The position numbers and the translations under genes are program-made. Positions 53,939 to 64,000 of a stretch of 64,000 nucleotides of DNA are shown in pieces (position 1 is the stretch's first letter; each line of letters opens with the position of its first letter). The stretch is from Oryzias latipes (taxonomy: Eukaryota > Chordata > Actinopteri > Beloniformes > Adrianichthyidae). A model generated the notes under the pieces. That model was not told where the DNA came from. It worked only from the letters and a program-made list of their open reading frames with translations, and searched no databases. The DNA is taken from NCBI RefSeq assembly GCF_002234675.1, contig NC_019865.2, positions 31,840,476-31,904,475 on the forward strand, written 5' to 3'.

Positions 53939-54297
53939 ATTTGTACATCGTCTAAACCCGCTTTTTGTTCGCCTTTCGGGGGTCACGGGGCTGCTGGAGC
54001 CTTTCCCACTTGTGGGTGAAGGCAGGGGGCGTCCTGGACGGTTTCCAGTCTGTCTCAGGACCACAATCACACACCCATTCACACCTATGGACAATTTAGA
54101 TTAACCAATGAACCCATGAAGCATGTTTTTGGACGGTGGGAGGAAGCTGGAGTCCCCGTAGAAATCCCACGCATGCACGGGGAGAACATGCAAACTCCAC
54201 ATAGAAAGGTCCCCCGTTGATGTTCTGGTTCAGGTCCCCCAGCCGGGACTAGAACCGGGGGCCTTCTTGCTGTGAGGGAAGAGCGCTAACCACTGCG
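53939..54297 (-). mobile_element. tRNA-derived SINE, minus orientation
   Basis: It carries GGGGTCACGGGGCTGCTGGA, TGAAGGCAGGGGGCGTCCTG, GGGAGAACATGCAAACTCCA, a reversed B-box region near 54246 and the reversed head GAGCGCTAACCACTGC. It is the same family as 30190 and 31842, and its head is nearly identical to 30190. Confidence 0.82.
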
Positions 54298-56109
54298 TGC
54301 TGATAGTTTTTTTCTGTCAATGTTGGATAGTACATGGTGTTTACTTTTCAGCATTTTTTCTGCTTTCCTGCAAAGGCCCAAAGCTTTACAGTTTTGGTTG
54401 GTAGACCACTTTCTATGGGCGCCATCAGTCCAGTTCCCATTTACAGTCAATGGTCAGATGGGACTGTTTGGAACAAACCATTCTAATGTAAACTAAGAGG
54501 TAAACACACCGTTAGTGGGGTCTCAGTATAAATGCAGTGAATTACCTGACATTTGAAATTACAATTTCATTTCACTCCATGTATTCCACAAAAGAATTCC
54601 TCTTGAACCCTGACTGACCCCCATGTCTGAAGGTAAAAGCAGGTTTCTTTCACCAGCTTAGCCCTCGCAGTCAGTCCCAAATCCACATTTCCTTCTCACA
54701 GATGACAGGGTTGTTGTCTCATCCTGATCACACTTAACCATCTGTGCTTTTAGTTTCTTGAAACAGGAGCAACAGGAACGCTGGCGTTCCCTACTGGAAT
54801 GTATTTACATGTTTTAAAGTGTTGCTGGACTTCCTTCTCTGGGCTGCCTGAAGCTGTACAGGAACTGTTATTGATGATAGAGTTTTTGGTTGGTATTTTC
54901 TTAATCTTCCTCCGACCTCCGTTCAGCCTGACCATCTTCACAGTATGAGACCATGATTTTCCCAATGACATTGGAAAAGGAGGAGTTCTTCACAGTATTG
55001 CAGGAATTTATCAAAACACATTCCTATGAAATTCAGCTTACTCTGTTATCTTTAGGAAGTTCTAGACCAATTTTCGATCATTAACCTGCAGATTTACTAT
55101 ATGAACTGCAAAAAGTCTAGAAGCCAAAAAAGAAAAGTCAGGAGGAAAAAAACAAAACTGACCACACATCTGTTCAGGTTTCCATGATGGGCTCAACTTG
55201 GCACACAGAACCAGACAGGGTAGTCAATCAGTGAAGAGTGAAAGGCTGGATAAAGATGTGCAAGTTAGATATAAAGTAATGGACACCGTTGTCATGGAGA
55301 TGCTGTGATACTCCTTTATCTTCTGCTAGATCAAAATCTTTAACGCCTGAACTTGAAACTCCAAAAACTTTGGACCCACATTTTACTCCCTCAGCTGTGA
55401 TAAAAAAAACATCCTCCCCTCACTTTAGTACACACCGATTAATGATCAATGCAGTGAACACCTTACATGTGCATGGAAACAGAAACAGAGTAAACATCCT
55501 GGTAATACGAGTACAGCAGCGAGCCGCTGCCTCCTCCATAACACCATGGCACTAAAAGCTGCAGAAGTGAAGGAGACTAACGTTGATGTTGAAACGTCCA
55601 GAAACCTCACAATTCATGAGAAACTGCAATGAAGAGCAGAGAAAAAGTACAGATGTGCGCTCATTCATGGTTTACCATCATCACCAGACAGTGACAGGCT
55701 TTAGATTCATTGATGAATCCATTTCTATTCCTATGATCCAATCAGATTGATCAGTCTGAGGTATGTTGTTCATCAAATTGACCTAAACCATTATAACATG
55801 ATGTAAAAATTAAATAGACTGATCATATCAATATCAGAAAATACCATTTGGATTGAGACATAGGTTTAATTTTACTATAAGGTAAACATGACCAAGTGCA
55901 TCAGCGGACAACACACATGACAGAAATGGATCAGTTCATGATCCATTTCCAGTCCAATGAGTGGAAACACTCGTGTGAACGTCCAGCTTCAACAGTTTGA
56001 ATGAAATCCAACTTTCCCATTGCAGACTGCATCTGAAGTTAAATGTTCTCCACAGAGCGGCTCGTACGGATCTGCAGACGTTCACCTGCTTTGATTCCTT
56101 TCATCTAAA

Positions 56110-56290
56110 CGGGATTGTCAGAATCCAGGCCTGGAGGGCCAACATGTTTTCCAATCAACCTGCCGTTGAAGCTCCTTATTGGCAAAACACACCTGATCCA
56201 GGTAATCAGCAGCAGATAGGGGAGGAGTTTTGGAAAACCAGCTGAATGTCAGGCCTCGAGGCCGGGAGTTTGAGACCCCTGGTCTAAACC
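56110..56290. mobile_element. hAT-like MITE (probable)
   Basis: AATCCAGGCCTGGAGGGCC at the left and CAGGCCTCGAGGCC with GTTTGAGACCCCTGGTC at the right are inverted-repeat-like ends. The middle holds AACACACCTGATCCAGGTAA. This resembles widespread fish MITEs I remember as hAT-derived; the superfamily call is from memory. Confidence 0.5.
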
Positions 56291-56848
56291 AACTCCGTGC
56301 TGACGCAAGACTCCTGGAGTCTCAACAGTCTGAGACAAACTTTCCTCAGGCGAGCAGCTGATCAGCGTTTCCACGGCGATGCTACAGGATGGGGAACCAC
56401 CACGCTCAGCAGGAATCTTTGTGCATCTGTCGTCACTGTAAAACTGGAGCGGGACTTTAGGATCCTGAATTCAAGGAACGCAGAGACGTCAGGGAAACAT
56501 TTCTGACCAAGTTGAACTTAAAGGGTTGCAGCCAATAATCAATGAGACATCAGTAAGAACAACGGGACAAGAGGAGTTTCAGGTTCTGACTGATGTTCAC
56601 GTTCTGCGTCCTGCTTGGTTAAATGCGGGTCAGTACCTTCATCAGATCCCAACAGCAGCTTTTGACTAGGATGCTGTGTGATGCTGCAGAGATGAAAAAA
56701 GCCAACCGTCCCTTCAGGTGAGCTGTGAGATCAGGACCGGTGAGTCAAGTTAAATCTGTGAAGGCAGAGGCTCCAGGTGGAGCTTCTTCACAACTACTGA
56801 GGGGTAAAAAAGCAAACCAGCAGAAACAGGTTGATCCTTAGAAATATT

Positions 56849-56854
56849 TTTATT
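56849..56854 (-). terminator. BCAP31: Candidate poly(A) signal of BCAP31
   Basis: AATAAA on the minus strand, about 460 nt after the BCAP31 stop codon. This would give a 3' UTR at about 56835-57312. Confidence 0.45.
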
Positions 56855-57312
56855 CAGTTTCACAAAAACCTTCAGAACAGCGAGTCGACACGTGCCATCC
56901 GTCTGTACTTGGATAACAGAAGTCCACGCCGCACCAGAGAAACTCCTCCCTGTTACAGTCTGTGATGAAGAGGAATGGGGTCGACAGTAAAGACCAAGAC
57001 TTCACTGCAGGACGACGGCTCCTCATTCAGGAAACCGTCTGAGTTTAACCCAGAATGAACTGAACGCGGCCTTCAGAGAACAAAGTCCAGCAGACGAGGA
57101 GAATGCTGCAGAAACACGGTTGATGCAGATGAAACTCAAACCCGATCATATCAAAAACAGAAAAACGAATGCAGCAGCAGAAACGGAAACAGAAAAGGCT
57201 GACAGTCTCATCATCCAATCACAGCTGAGCAGAGTCAGCTGACACCATCACCGGGACATGACGAACAAGCCAGGCTGGCTGGAAACACTGACGGCAGCAA
57301 CCTTCATTCCAT

Positions 57313-57339
57313 TCAGTCCGACTTCTTGTCACTGCTCGC
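57313..57339 (-). CDS. BCAP31: BCAP31 terminal coding exon
   Basis: The acceptor is TCTGTCTGCAG|GCG on the minus strand. Eight codons ASSDKKSD and TGA. It is too short to be seen as an ORF, and is supported by phase, the KKxx ending and the EEHSKLL exon upstream. Confidence 0.82.
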   Translation of the reverse strand, partial: ASSDKKSD

Positions 57340-60300
57340 CTGCAGACAGAACACAGGGATAAGAACAGGATGCCTGCAGACAAAACACAGGGATCCGATG
57401 TTGTTGCTATTTTTGTTGCACCGCTAATGTCAGTTTGGGATGTGAGGGGCTGTAAGCTAGAGAGCCCTCAGCAACGGGGAAGAGGAGGCAGACTTACTGC
57501 CTGCCAACAGTCCCGCCCACAATTCAGGTGAATTTCTAATGAACTACAGGTGCTCTGCAGAAACTATGTCCTAAAAAACAACACAAGGGTTTTGTGTTTT
57601 GGCTGAAAAAGGCATAATAACAATGAAAACGTGACAATAGATCAAAGGATGATGGGAGTTGGACTTTAAGAAAGAGGGTTACTGTTTACTTGCAGCTGAA
57701 CTCTGGTGCGGTTCACTTCAGTGTGAATGCAGATGGATTTCAAACAACCAGACCAAGTTTATAGTTTCTAAGGTGGGATCGGGTACAGCACACAGATCTT
57801 TTTTCAGAGGGGGCCCATGTTTCTGTGGCAATTATAAGTCGGGTAAAAGTCTCCCATGCCGTTTGGATGTTCCTGGGTTAAATGCTTGGACCTGAACAGT
57901 CAGCTCAGTTTGGACCAGAACCAGAGAACCGATGGCATAACCTATATGAGGACACACCCACATGCAGTCTGTGGGGTTCTGCTGCAAGTAAACAGGAGCC
58001 ACCAAATGATTCTGTTTCTGCAGCCCGCCGCTCGCCCGGGGGAGGGGGCAGATGTGGAGAACAAGTGTCACACACCTGGGGGCGTGACAGCTAACGGGGC
58101 TTTGACTGGCTTTGGCTAGTTTCTGATGACTGCTAACCTGCACAGCAACACTGGGCAGAAAAAACTGTAACTGCTAAAAATGTCTTCATGTAGCATCCTA
58201 GATTAGAGATGAACACGTACATTCAATGTGAGGTCAACGCTTTCTCATTCCACTGGTTCTAAGGGAGTTTGTGGATAGAAAGTGAATGCTTTAGTGATGG
58301 ATGGAAGCAGCTTTACTGTCCTCAGAAACACCACATTACTGCAGCTCAGCAGCAGCAGCAGACCGTTTGCCCTGAACTAAAACGCATGATGTAGTTACAC
58401 AAACTGGACTGAGAAACTCCTTCCTTCTCAGCAGAGCAGACACTACATGAACGTTGCTTTCTGTTGGCTCAGCCGCTCTCTGAACAGCTGTGGGGTTTCC
58501 AAATGACCCCTAAGTGATGCTTGTAAGGTGCTGCAGGTCAAAGGAGTGTTTGTTGCGTGTCCAGAGTTGTGTTTTGTCTGTGTTTGTGTGTGTTACCAGC
58601 AGTTTGCTGTGCTCCTCCAGCAGTCTGTCATACTCCACCGTCAGGTTCTCCGCCTGCTTCTTCATGGCTTGAACGTCACTGTCAGACTTGTGCAGAGCTG
58701 CAGGACACAAACACTTCAGCTCAGACAGACACTCGGGAAGAAACCGTGTTAAGATTTAAAAGCAAATTAAAGAGTCTTCTAATGGATTTAAATGCTGGAG
58801 CTGCCAGCATAACAAAACTGAAACATGAGCGATGTCTTCATGCTGCTTTGTTCTGCTTAACTGTTGTGCTATTCTAGGCACTTTAACATTGGGAGTGGGG
58901 TCATCTAGACCCACTAGACAGTGCTCTGAACCTTTTTTCTTCATTGATTTTTGATCTTCACTGGTGTCCATGGATTACATGAAATCTTTCCACCTTTATC
59001 CACCTTTAGTAGGGAGAACACATCAATGTAATGTAACTTTGAAAAGAGCAGATTCTGTCTCTGCAAGGCTTCAAACCCAGACCCTCCCAGCCCTCCGTTC
59101 TTTGGTTGTCCTCACCTTTCTTGGTGGTTTCCAGCTCCTCTGTCAGCGTCTTCAGCTCCCCCTTCAGCACTTTGTTCTCCTCCTGTGGACCTGCTCCCTT
59201 CTTCCCGCCCTCTGGGACCTCAATACCAGCCGCCTGCAGTTTCTGCAGAAAAGTGCACGTAAGTGGTCCAGAACAGAACATGATCTCACAGCACAACCTG
59301 GTAGACTCCACAGGAGCCAGGAAGAAGCTGCAGGAGAACCTCGGTTTGTGTGACCACAGAACCTTGGTTGGAAACACGCAGAAGAAGCTTTGACAGGGAC
59401 TGCTTCAGGTACGCAGGTGACCTCTGTGGCCTGCTGTTGCTCTGCAGGTGAGCCGGTCAGACCGACTCATGCGTTTGGTGAGTGAGCGCCTCCCTGCCGT
59501 CTTCAGGGAGACGCAGTTGATGGTGAACGTGTCAAAGAGGAGGAAGTTAAACAGTAAAAGAAGTTCTGAACAGATGAACCTGCTGGATATGTAATCAAAC
59601 ATCTAAACGGTTCACAGGAAAGCAATGAGGAAGGACCGAAAGAGGAAGGTGTCAGCTGTTTGAAGTTTTGTCTCAATTTCTCCCATTAGTCTCTATGATC
59701 ACAGAAGATAAAAAAAATCTGAGCAGATCAGAAGTGACTCCACAGCAGCCCCAGACCCTCCATCTGCTGAATTTACTCTGCATATCCAGTTTGGTTCCAG
59801 CTCCAACACATCATAAACATAACTCCTGAGCATTTAACGCGTGTTTAGTCAAGTGTTAGGCTTAAGTTTATGATCAGCTGCAGGTCCTATCAGGCGTCTC
59901 AGGGTGATGGAGGGAAACGGTTCGGGGATCAGAGCAGAGGCCTAAAATGTGAACAGAAAAAAAGTAGACACTGTCTACATCAATTCTGGACAAGTCTGTT
60001 TAGTCCGTTTGGAAAATGATTCTGGCTGCTGGTTGAAACCAAAGTAATCAAACAGTGAATGAGCCTGGAAGAACTTAGTTTCTGCTCATAAAAAGACCCA
60101 TATCTTCTAGAGTTTTCTGTTCCAGATTTATGATTCAATTCCTTCTGAAAGTTCTCTCCAGATTCTCCTCCGGTCACCTGCACAACAACAAACATTCTGC
60201 TCCTGATAAGACTGAAGGTCCAGAAACCAACGTGAAGATGTTCTGCCACATATCTCTACATGAGGTCGTCAGGTTCCTGAGGAGGTCTTCTTACAGGAGC

Positions 60301-61686
60301 AGAGTGTCACAGGAACCCATTCAGAGGTCATGTCACCGCGCACGCGCGCACGCACGTGAAGGGACCCCCGATTTCACTGCAGACCTTAACTCAAGGTGAC
60401 ATAACTGCCCCCTGTGGGTATAAATACAGTGAGGCGTTACAGTGAAGCAGGTCATCTGATCTGCAGGCACACCTGCTGCCTCTAACGTGCACGCCTGTGA
60501 GCGTGTGCGTCTGAACATGTGTCAGAGAGATACAACTGCTGCTGTGACCAAACATGAAATCAACCTGAATGAACCCTTTGCTGCTCTTTGATCAACAAGG
60601 TCAGCGATTTGTAAATGAATAAATGTGAAAAGATGACAGTGGAGGAAATGCTACAGGAGGGAAGAACACGGAAGGACCATCTTCCAGTGAAAGCAGGTTT
60701 GCTGATGATGTCGATCAAACTTTTCAGGAGACAGATGGGATCAATGGCATCTCCAATCTCCAAATGCTGACTCTTATTCAACCTTTTTCAGGAATGCTCA
60801 TAAAGTCATCATATTTGGCTGTGAAACCGTGGAACAGAGACTGACTTGGCTCCATGACAAAGGCAGTCACACATTTTTCCAAGTGTTGTCAATAAAGGAT
60901 TTGGTTTAAACTTGGCAGCGATGGTCAAAGTCTGAGCGGGATTTTCCCCTGAGTCCCGCTGGAGCCTGGACACTGAATCATCACCATTTTTGGGAAACTC
61001 ACTCTGTATGAAGGAACGCATTTTTCCAGCGGAACTGCTGCCCAGCGTTTCTGAACCCGCCGCTTCCTGTGCATGAAGGTGGCTGTCTTTAGCAGCAGAT
61101 CACGGGTCGCATTACCTCAGAGCATGTGAGGGAGGTGAGCTGTGGCTGCAGGCAATGCCAGCCCCCCTCTACTGACGCCGTGAAGGTCAGAATGCCACCA
61201 GAGTTCAGGAACAACTGGATTGAGGGATTACAGTGTCACCTGCAGCTGCTTCATGGGTCAACAGAAAGATGAGAAGGTTGATGGACGTCCATCACTGTTT
61301 GAGTCCAACAGGAACACATCTCATTGAGAAGATCAGCGGCCAAGCAGCCCCCGGAGGAAAGCAGAGTCCCCCCAGCTGCAGGGTGACCCGTGTGCCGCTG
61401 CACTAACATGAAGCATGAGGCGAGGGAGGGAGGGGAAGGCATTATAGCCATAAACTGACTTCATTTGGTCAAGCTTCTCAGAGGAAAGAAGTCTCTGGGT
61501 GAGAGAGCAGCGTTCTCTGCCTCTTGGAAGGTGGGAAGATGAAGCCTCACCTCCTGAAGCAGCTCGTTGTCGTCCATGTACTTCTTGGCCGCGGCGCTGG
61601 CACCCTCCGCCTGCTTCTTAAAGGCCTCGTTGGACGCCATGAGCGAGGCCTGCTGGGAGAGCAGAGTCGCCAGACGACGCAGCAGT
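57313..61686 (-). CDS. BCAP31: BCAP31 (BAP31), C-terminal part, last four coding exons
   Basis: ER multi-pass protein that acts as an export and quality-control receptor for membrane cargo and as an apoptosis adaptor. Minus-strand coding exons are 61551-61686, 59116-59242, 58597-58697 and 57313-57339; phases agree and give 129 residues plus stop. The first visible exon reads LLRRLATLLSQQASLMASNE then AFKKQAEGASAAAKKYMDDN, matching the end of the third membrane helix and the start of the cytosolic coiled coil of BAP31. Later exons give a heptad-like coiled coil with ALHKSDSDVQAMKKQAENLT and EYDRLLEEHSKLL. The protein ends DKKSD, a C-terminal KKxx ER-retrieval signal. The exons for the N-terminal membrane segments are not found between 61687 and 64000 and should lie beyond the window. 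BCAP29 is a less likely paralogue; the convergent SLC6A8 neighbour favours BCAP31. Confidence 0.9.
57340..58596. other. BCAP31: BCAP31 last intron (1.3 kb)
   Basis: Apart from the short dispersed repeat I see only unremarkable sequence, including a GC-rich stretch at about 58018-58095. Confidence 0.6.
57673..57738 (+). repeat. Dispersed repeat copy, matches 14526-14600
   Basis: It shares TTTACTTGCAG, GAACTCTGGTGCGGTTCAC and TTCAGTGTGAATGCAGA with the upstream copy. It lies in the last BCAP31 intron. Confidence 0.6.
58597..58697 (-). CDS. BCAP31: BCAP31 penultimate coding exon
   Basis: The acceptor is GTCCTGCAG|CT and the donor CTG|GTAACA. Thirty-four codons ALHKSDSDVQAMKKQAENLT to EYDRLLEEHSKLL form the distal coiled coil. 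Confidence 0.93.
58858..59031 (+). mobile_element. TTAA-type MITE, copy 6 (right end truncated)
   Basis: It starts AACTGTTGTGCTATTCTAGG and keeps the family body to GTAGGGAGAACACATCAAT; the right terminal repeat is missing. It lies in a BCAP31 intron, antisense to the gene. Confidence 0.85.
59116..59242 (-). CDS. BCAP31: BCAP31 coding exon (third from the end)
   Basis: The acceptor is CTTTTCTGCAG|AAA and the donor AAAG|GTGAGG. It encodes KLQAAGIEVPEGGKKGAGPQ and EENKVLKGELKTLTEELE. The Gly/Pro-rich part is a linker; the rest is coiled coil. Another AG nine bases downstream could shorten it in frame. Confidence 0.9.
59243..61550. other. BCAP31: BCAP31 intron (2.3 kb)
   Basis: No exon or named repeat is seen. 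A short CG-rich alternating purine-pyrimidine run (CGCGCACGCGCGCACGCACG) lies near 60338-60357. Confidence 0.6.
61551..61686 (-). CDS. BCAP31: BCAP31 most 5' coding exon in the window
   Basis: The acceptor is CGTGTTGCAG|AC and the donor CAGGAG|GTGAGG. It begins with the last base of a split codon, then LLRRLATLLSQQASLMASNE and AFKKQAEGASAAAKKYMDDN, ending ELLQE. Confidence 0.93.
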
Positions 61687-62619
61687 CTGCAACACGAACA
61701 CGCATCAGAACACAACAACGTCAGTGTCTGAACAGAACAAACCAAGACAAAGAGAACATTAACGGGTGAGAGATATGGTCCAACAAGAACACATCACTGC
61801 TCAAATAAAGAAGGATTTTCTAAGATCATTTGAAGTTGAATTAAAGATTTTTTTTAAGCCTGTCAGCACCTTTTGTAAGGCACCACCACGGTCTATCCTG
61901 CTCTCTGATTGGCCTGATTCACCTTGAGCATCTTTATTTTTGAATGCATTCCCTTGTGTTGTCCTAAAAGACCTCGCATCCATCTTTGCAATAGTTTGGA
62001 TGTCGTTTGTTTTTGTGGAGAAACACAGACGCTGGTGAGGCCAGCTCTAGGATGATGTCATGAAATGGGCGGCACCCAAAGGAGAAAAAGGCGGAGCCTC
62101 AGAGATTGAGTCGTATTACTTCCAGTTTGGAAAAGAGATCAGGAAAATAACCCATTTAATAATAAATGTGTTATGTACTTGGATATTTTTACTATAAAAG
62201 GCTGAAGAATAGTATTGTTTTCAGCTCTGATGATTAGAGGTTAGTTCTCAGAAGGAGTTTCATCTCACATACAGTCAAACATGGCAAAACCTAAAATGTC
62301 CACTTCAAACATCAGTGCTGCTAAAAACAGATGTTTCCTGAGCATTTCTGAATTCACACTACAATTCAGAACAGATGATGTTCTTACAGAGAAGAAAACC
62401 TTCCTTCATTCTTAGGCATTACATACATTTAGCTCTGTGTGCAGGAGCAGAGCTTAGGATGCTCAGGTTCTCTGAAGTTTTAGCAAACTCTCCTGATTTA
62501 GCTTCATGTTGGTGTCGGTGCCAAAACACAAAAATGTAAAACCTCATCTTACCAGTATAAAAAAAACAAGGGGTGTAACAATCGATAAATTAATTTCTAT
62601 TCCTATGCCAAGTACCATT

Positions 62620-62828
62620 GACCCTTGTGCTATCCTATGGGGTCCAGATGACCCCACCCTTACATTGAAGTGTTCTCCCTACCATGACAAAGGTGGAAAG
62701 ATTTCATGTAATCCATGGACACCAGTGAAGATCACAAATCATTGAAGAAAAAAGGTTCAGAGCACTGTCTAGTGGGTCTAGATGACCCAACTCCCAATGT
62801 TAAAGTGCCTAGGATAGCACAAGGGTTA
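62620..62828 (-). mobile_element. TTAA-type MITE, copy 7
   Basis: It is near full length in reverse orientation, starting ACCCTTGTGCTATCCTATGG and ending CTAGGATAGCACAAGGGTTA. About eight bases are missing from the body (TGGATAAA region) relative to copy 2. Confidence 0.9.
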
Positions 62829-63667
62829 CAAGATTTTTCAAAATGAAATAAATTGATTACATCCATTTAGATCAGTCCATCATTCCAGTCCAATGTGTGG
62901 ACAGACTTTGAATAAAGTCACGTGACCATCCAGTGTCTAGAATGTTCTAAGAATGTTCCCTTTGGATTCTTTGGATGTGGAAAAACAACAGTGGTGAACT
63001 TTAGGAAACTAACATGTGAATGGATTTGACATTCATTCTAGTTTACTTGTTTGTTTGGACACAGATTTCATTTCCACTTGATGATTTGGAAGAAATCCAA
63101 GAATCTGGAAAACTTCACTGTTCAGTAGCAAGAATTTCTGAGTCTCACTGCTGGAAGTTTGGATCCAATTCAGGTTGTGGATTGGATCCAATCAGATCGA
63201 TCAGAATGAACCAATATCAACTATGAACAAAAATTATGAAATGAATGGAATCATTGTTCAAATGAATTGCTAAACCCCAACAAAAAAATCCCCAACCAAT
63301 TCATGTAGAAAACATCATAGTTGAGTCTGCAAAATAGACCAGAGAACCAGAGAAGCTCCATCTCCGTTTCAAAGAGCTTATAGTTCCATGTGTTCTAGAC
63401 TGAACCATTGCTCCCAGTCTGCAGAATAACATTTTTGTAGAAATTCTTAAACTAGAAGGGGGAGGCAGAGCCTTCTGAGCTTTTATGGACTCGACTGTTG
63501 GCTTCAGTTCTGGAGTCAGACATCTTCTTGATGTTTAGTCCGTAGAAATTAAACTTTTTTAAAGCTCTATAGGTAAGGATGGCATGGGAGTGGGGGTGGG
63601 GGGTGGGGTGGGGGGGGTTGAGCCACAGCTTCAGTGTTACTGCTAAAGGTTCCGAATGCTGGGGCTT

Positions 63668-64000
63668 AGGCCTGCACAATATACCGCAAATTTATCGTTA
63701 TCGCAATATCCACCTCTGCAATATGCATATCGCAAAAGACGGCGAATATCGCAATAAATCGCAAACCCAAAATGTTTAAAACAATCTTCTAGCAGCTTGA
63801 AGCATTTAACGAATCAAATAAATCCCTTTATGCTTTGACCAATCAGATGGAGGCCTATTATGTTAGATGTTTGTCCCCCATGTCGACGAGGGTCATTTGG
63901 AGTATAATTTTTAAACTGTTGCAATGAAATGGGAATGATGTTTTTGTTTATTTTTCTATTTGTTTATTTACTGCAAATTATATGGTTATCGCAATATTGA
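63668..64000. repeat. Interspersed repeat with ATCGCAATAT motifs, cut by window edge
   Basis: Begins GCCTGCACAATATACCGCAA, with GTTATCGCAATAT twice (about 63697 and 63987) and TATCGCAAT variants between. It resembles fish DNA-transposon-derived repeats whose ends read like CTGCACAATATATCGCAA; classification is uncertain. Confidence 0.45.

Larger units (their letters stand above)
51041..56840. other. Intergenic DNA between convergent SLC6A8 and BCAP31
   Basis: No gene is recognised. It holds MITE copy 5, a dispersed repeat (53722-53935), a SINE (53939-54297) and a hAT-like MITE (56110-56290). Sections at about 51040-53400 and 54300-56100 show only short open frames without motifs. Confidence 0.6.
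61687..64000. other. Right-hand region, probably BCAP31 intron
   Basis: No exon for the N-terminal half of BCAP31 (expected to read like AQRNLYIAGF) is found on the minus strand. The stretch holds MITE copy 7 and an interspersed repeat at the right edge; a G-rich run lies at about 63586-63618. Confidence 0.5.

Overview
The window is nuclear DNA from a ray-finned fish, most likely a percomorph teleost. The reasons are vertebrate split genes with GT-AG introns, fish-type repeats (tRNA-derived SINEs, an L2-like LINE, TTAA-flanked MITEs) and abundant simple repeats. I found no prokaryotic operons, CRISPR arrays or viral genes.

Three protein-coding genes can be supported exon by exon. (1) SLC35A2, the Golgi UDP-galactose transporter, lies on + at 624-7170 with five coding exons and 372 residues. 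Its intron 2 is largely filled by a 24-bp minisatellite of about 70 copies. (2) SLC6A8, the Na+/Cl- dependent creatine transporter, lies on + at 18752-49603 with 13 coding exons and 655 residues. It has a GC-rich promoter with a palindromic CRE, two short upstream ORFs, a 13.8-kb intron 1, and introns loaded with SINEs, MITEs and a degenerate LINE. (3) BCAP31, an ER membrane cargo receptor and apoptosis adaptor, lies on - at 57313-61686. Only its last four coding exons are here; the membrane-spanning N-terminal exons should lie beyond the right edge. All splice phases agree across the three models.

Layout: 1-340 flank; 340-8430 SLC35A2 with its UTRs; 8430-18100 intergenic DNA with a tandemly duplicated foldback element (14744-15845) and a LINE relic; 18100-51040 SLC6A8; 51040-56840 intergenic DNA between convergent 3' ends; 56840-61686 BCAP31; 61687-64000 repeat-rich DNA, probably a BCAP31 intron. 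SLC6A8 and BCAP31 are also convergent neighbours on human Xq28, so this pair is conserved synteny. SLC35A2 is on human Xp11.23, so its closeness here is a fish arrangement. The three proteins do not form one pathway.

I see no convincing undescribed multi-gene system. The observations most worth checking are the splice-site-like 24-bp minisatellite, the composite foldback element, a perfect 24-bp stem hairpin in SLC6A8 intron 1, a CA repeat abutting the exon 10 donor, the uORF/CRE promoter of SLC6A8, the absence of the mammalian caspase motif from the visible BCAP31 tail, and a seven-copy MITE family with one copy nested in a LINE. All identifications are from reading the sequence and remembered family sequences; no searches were run.
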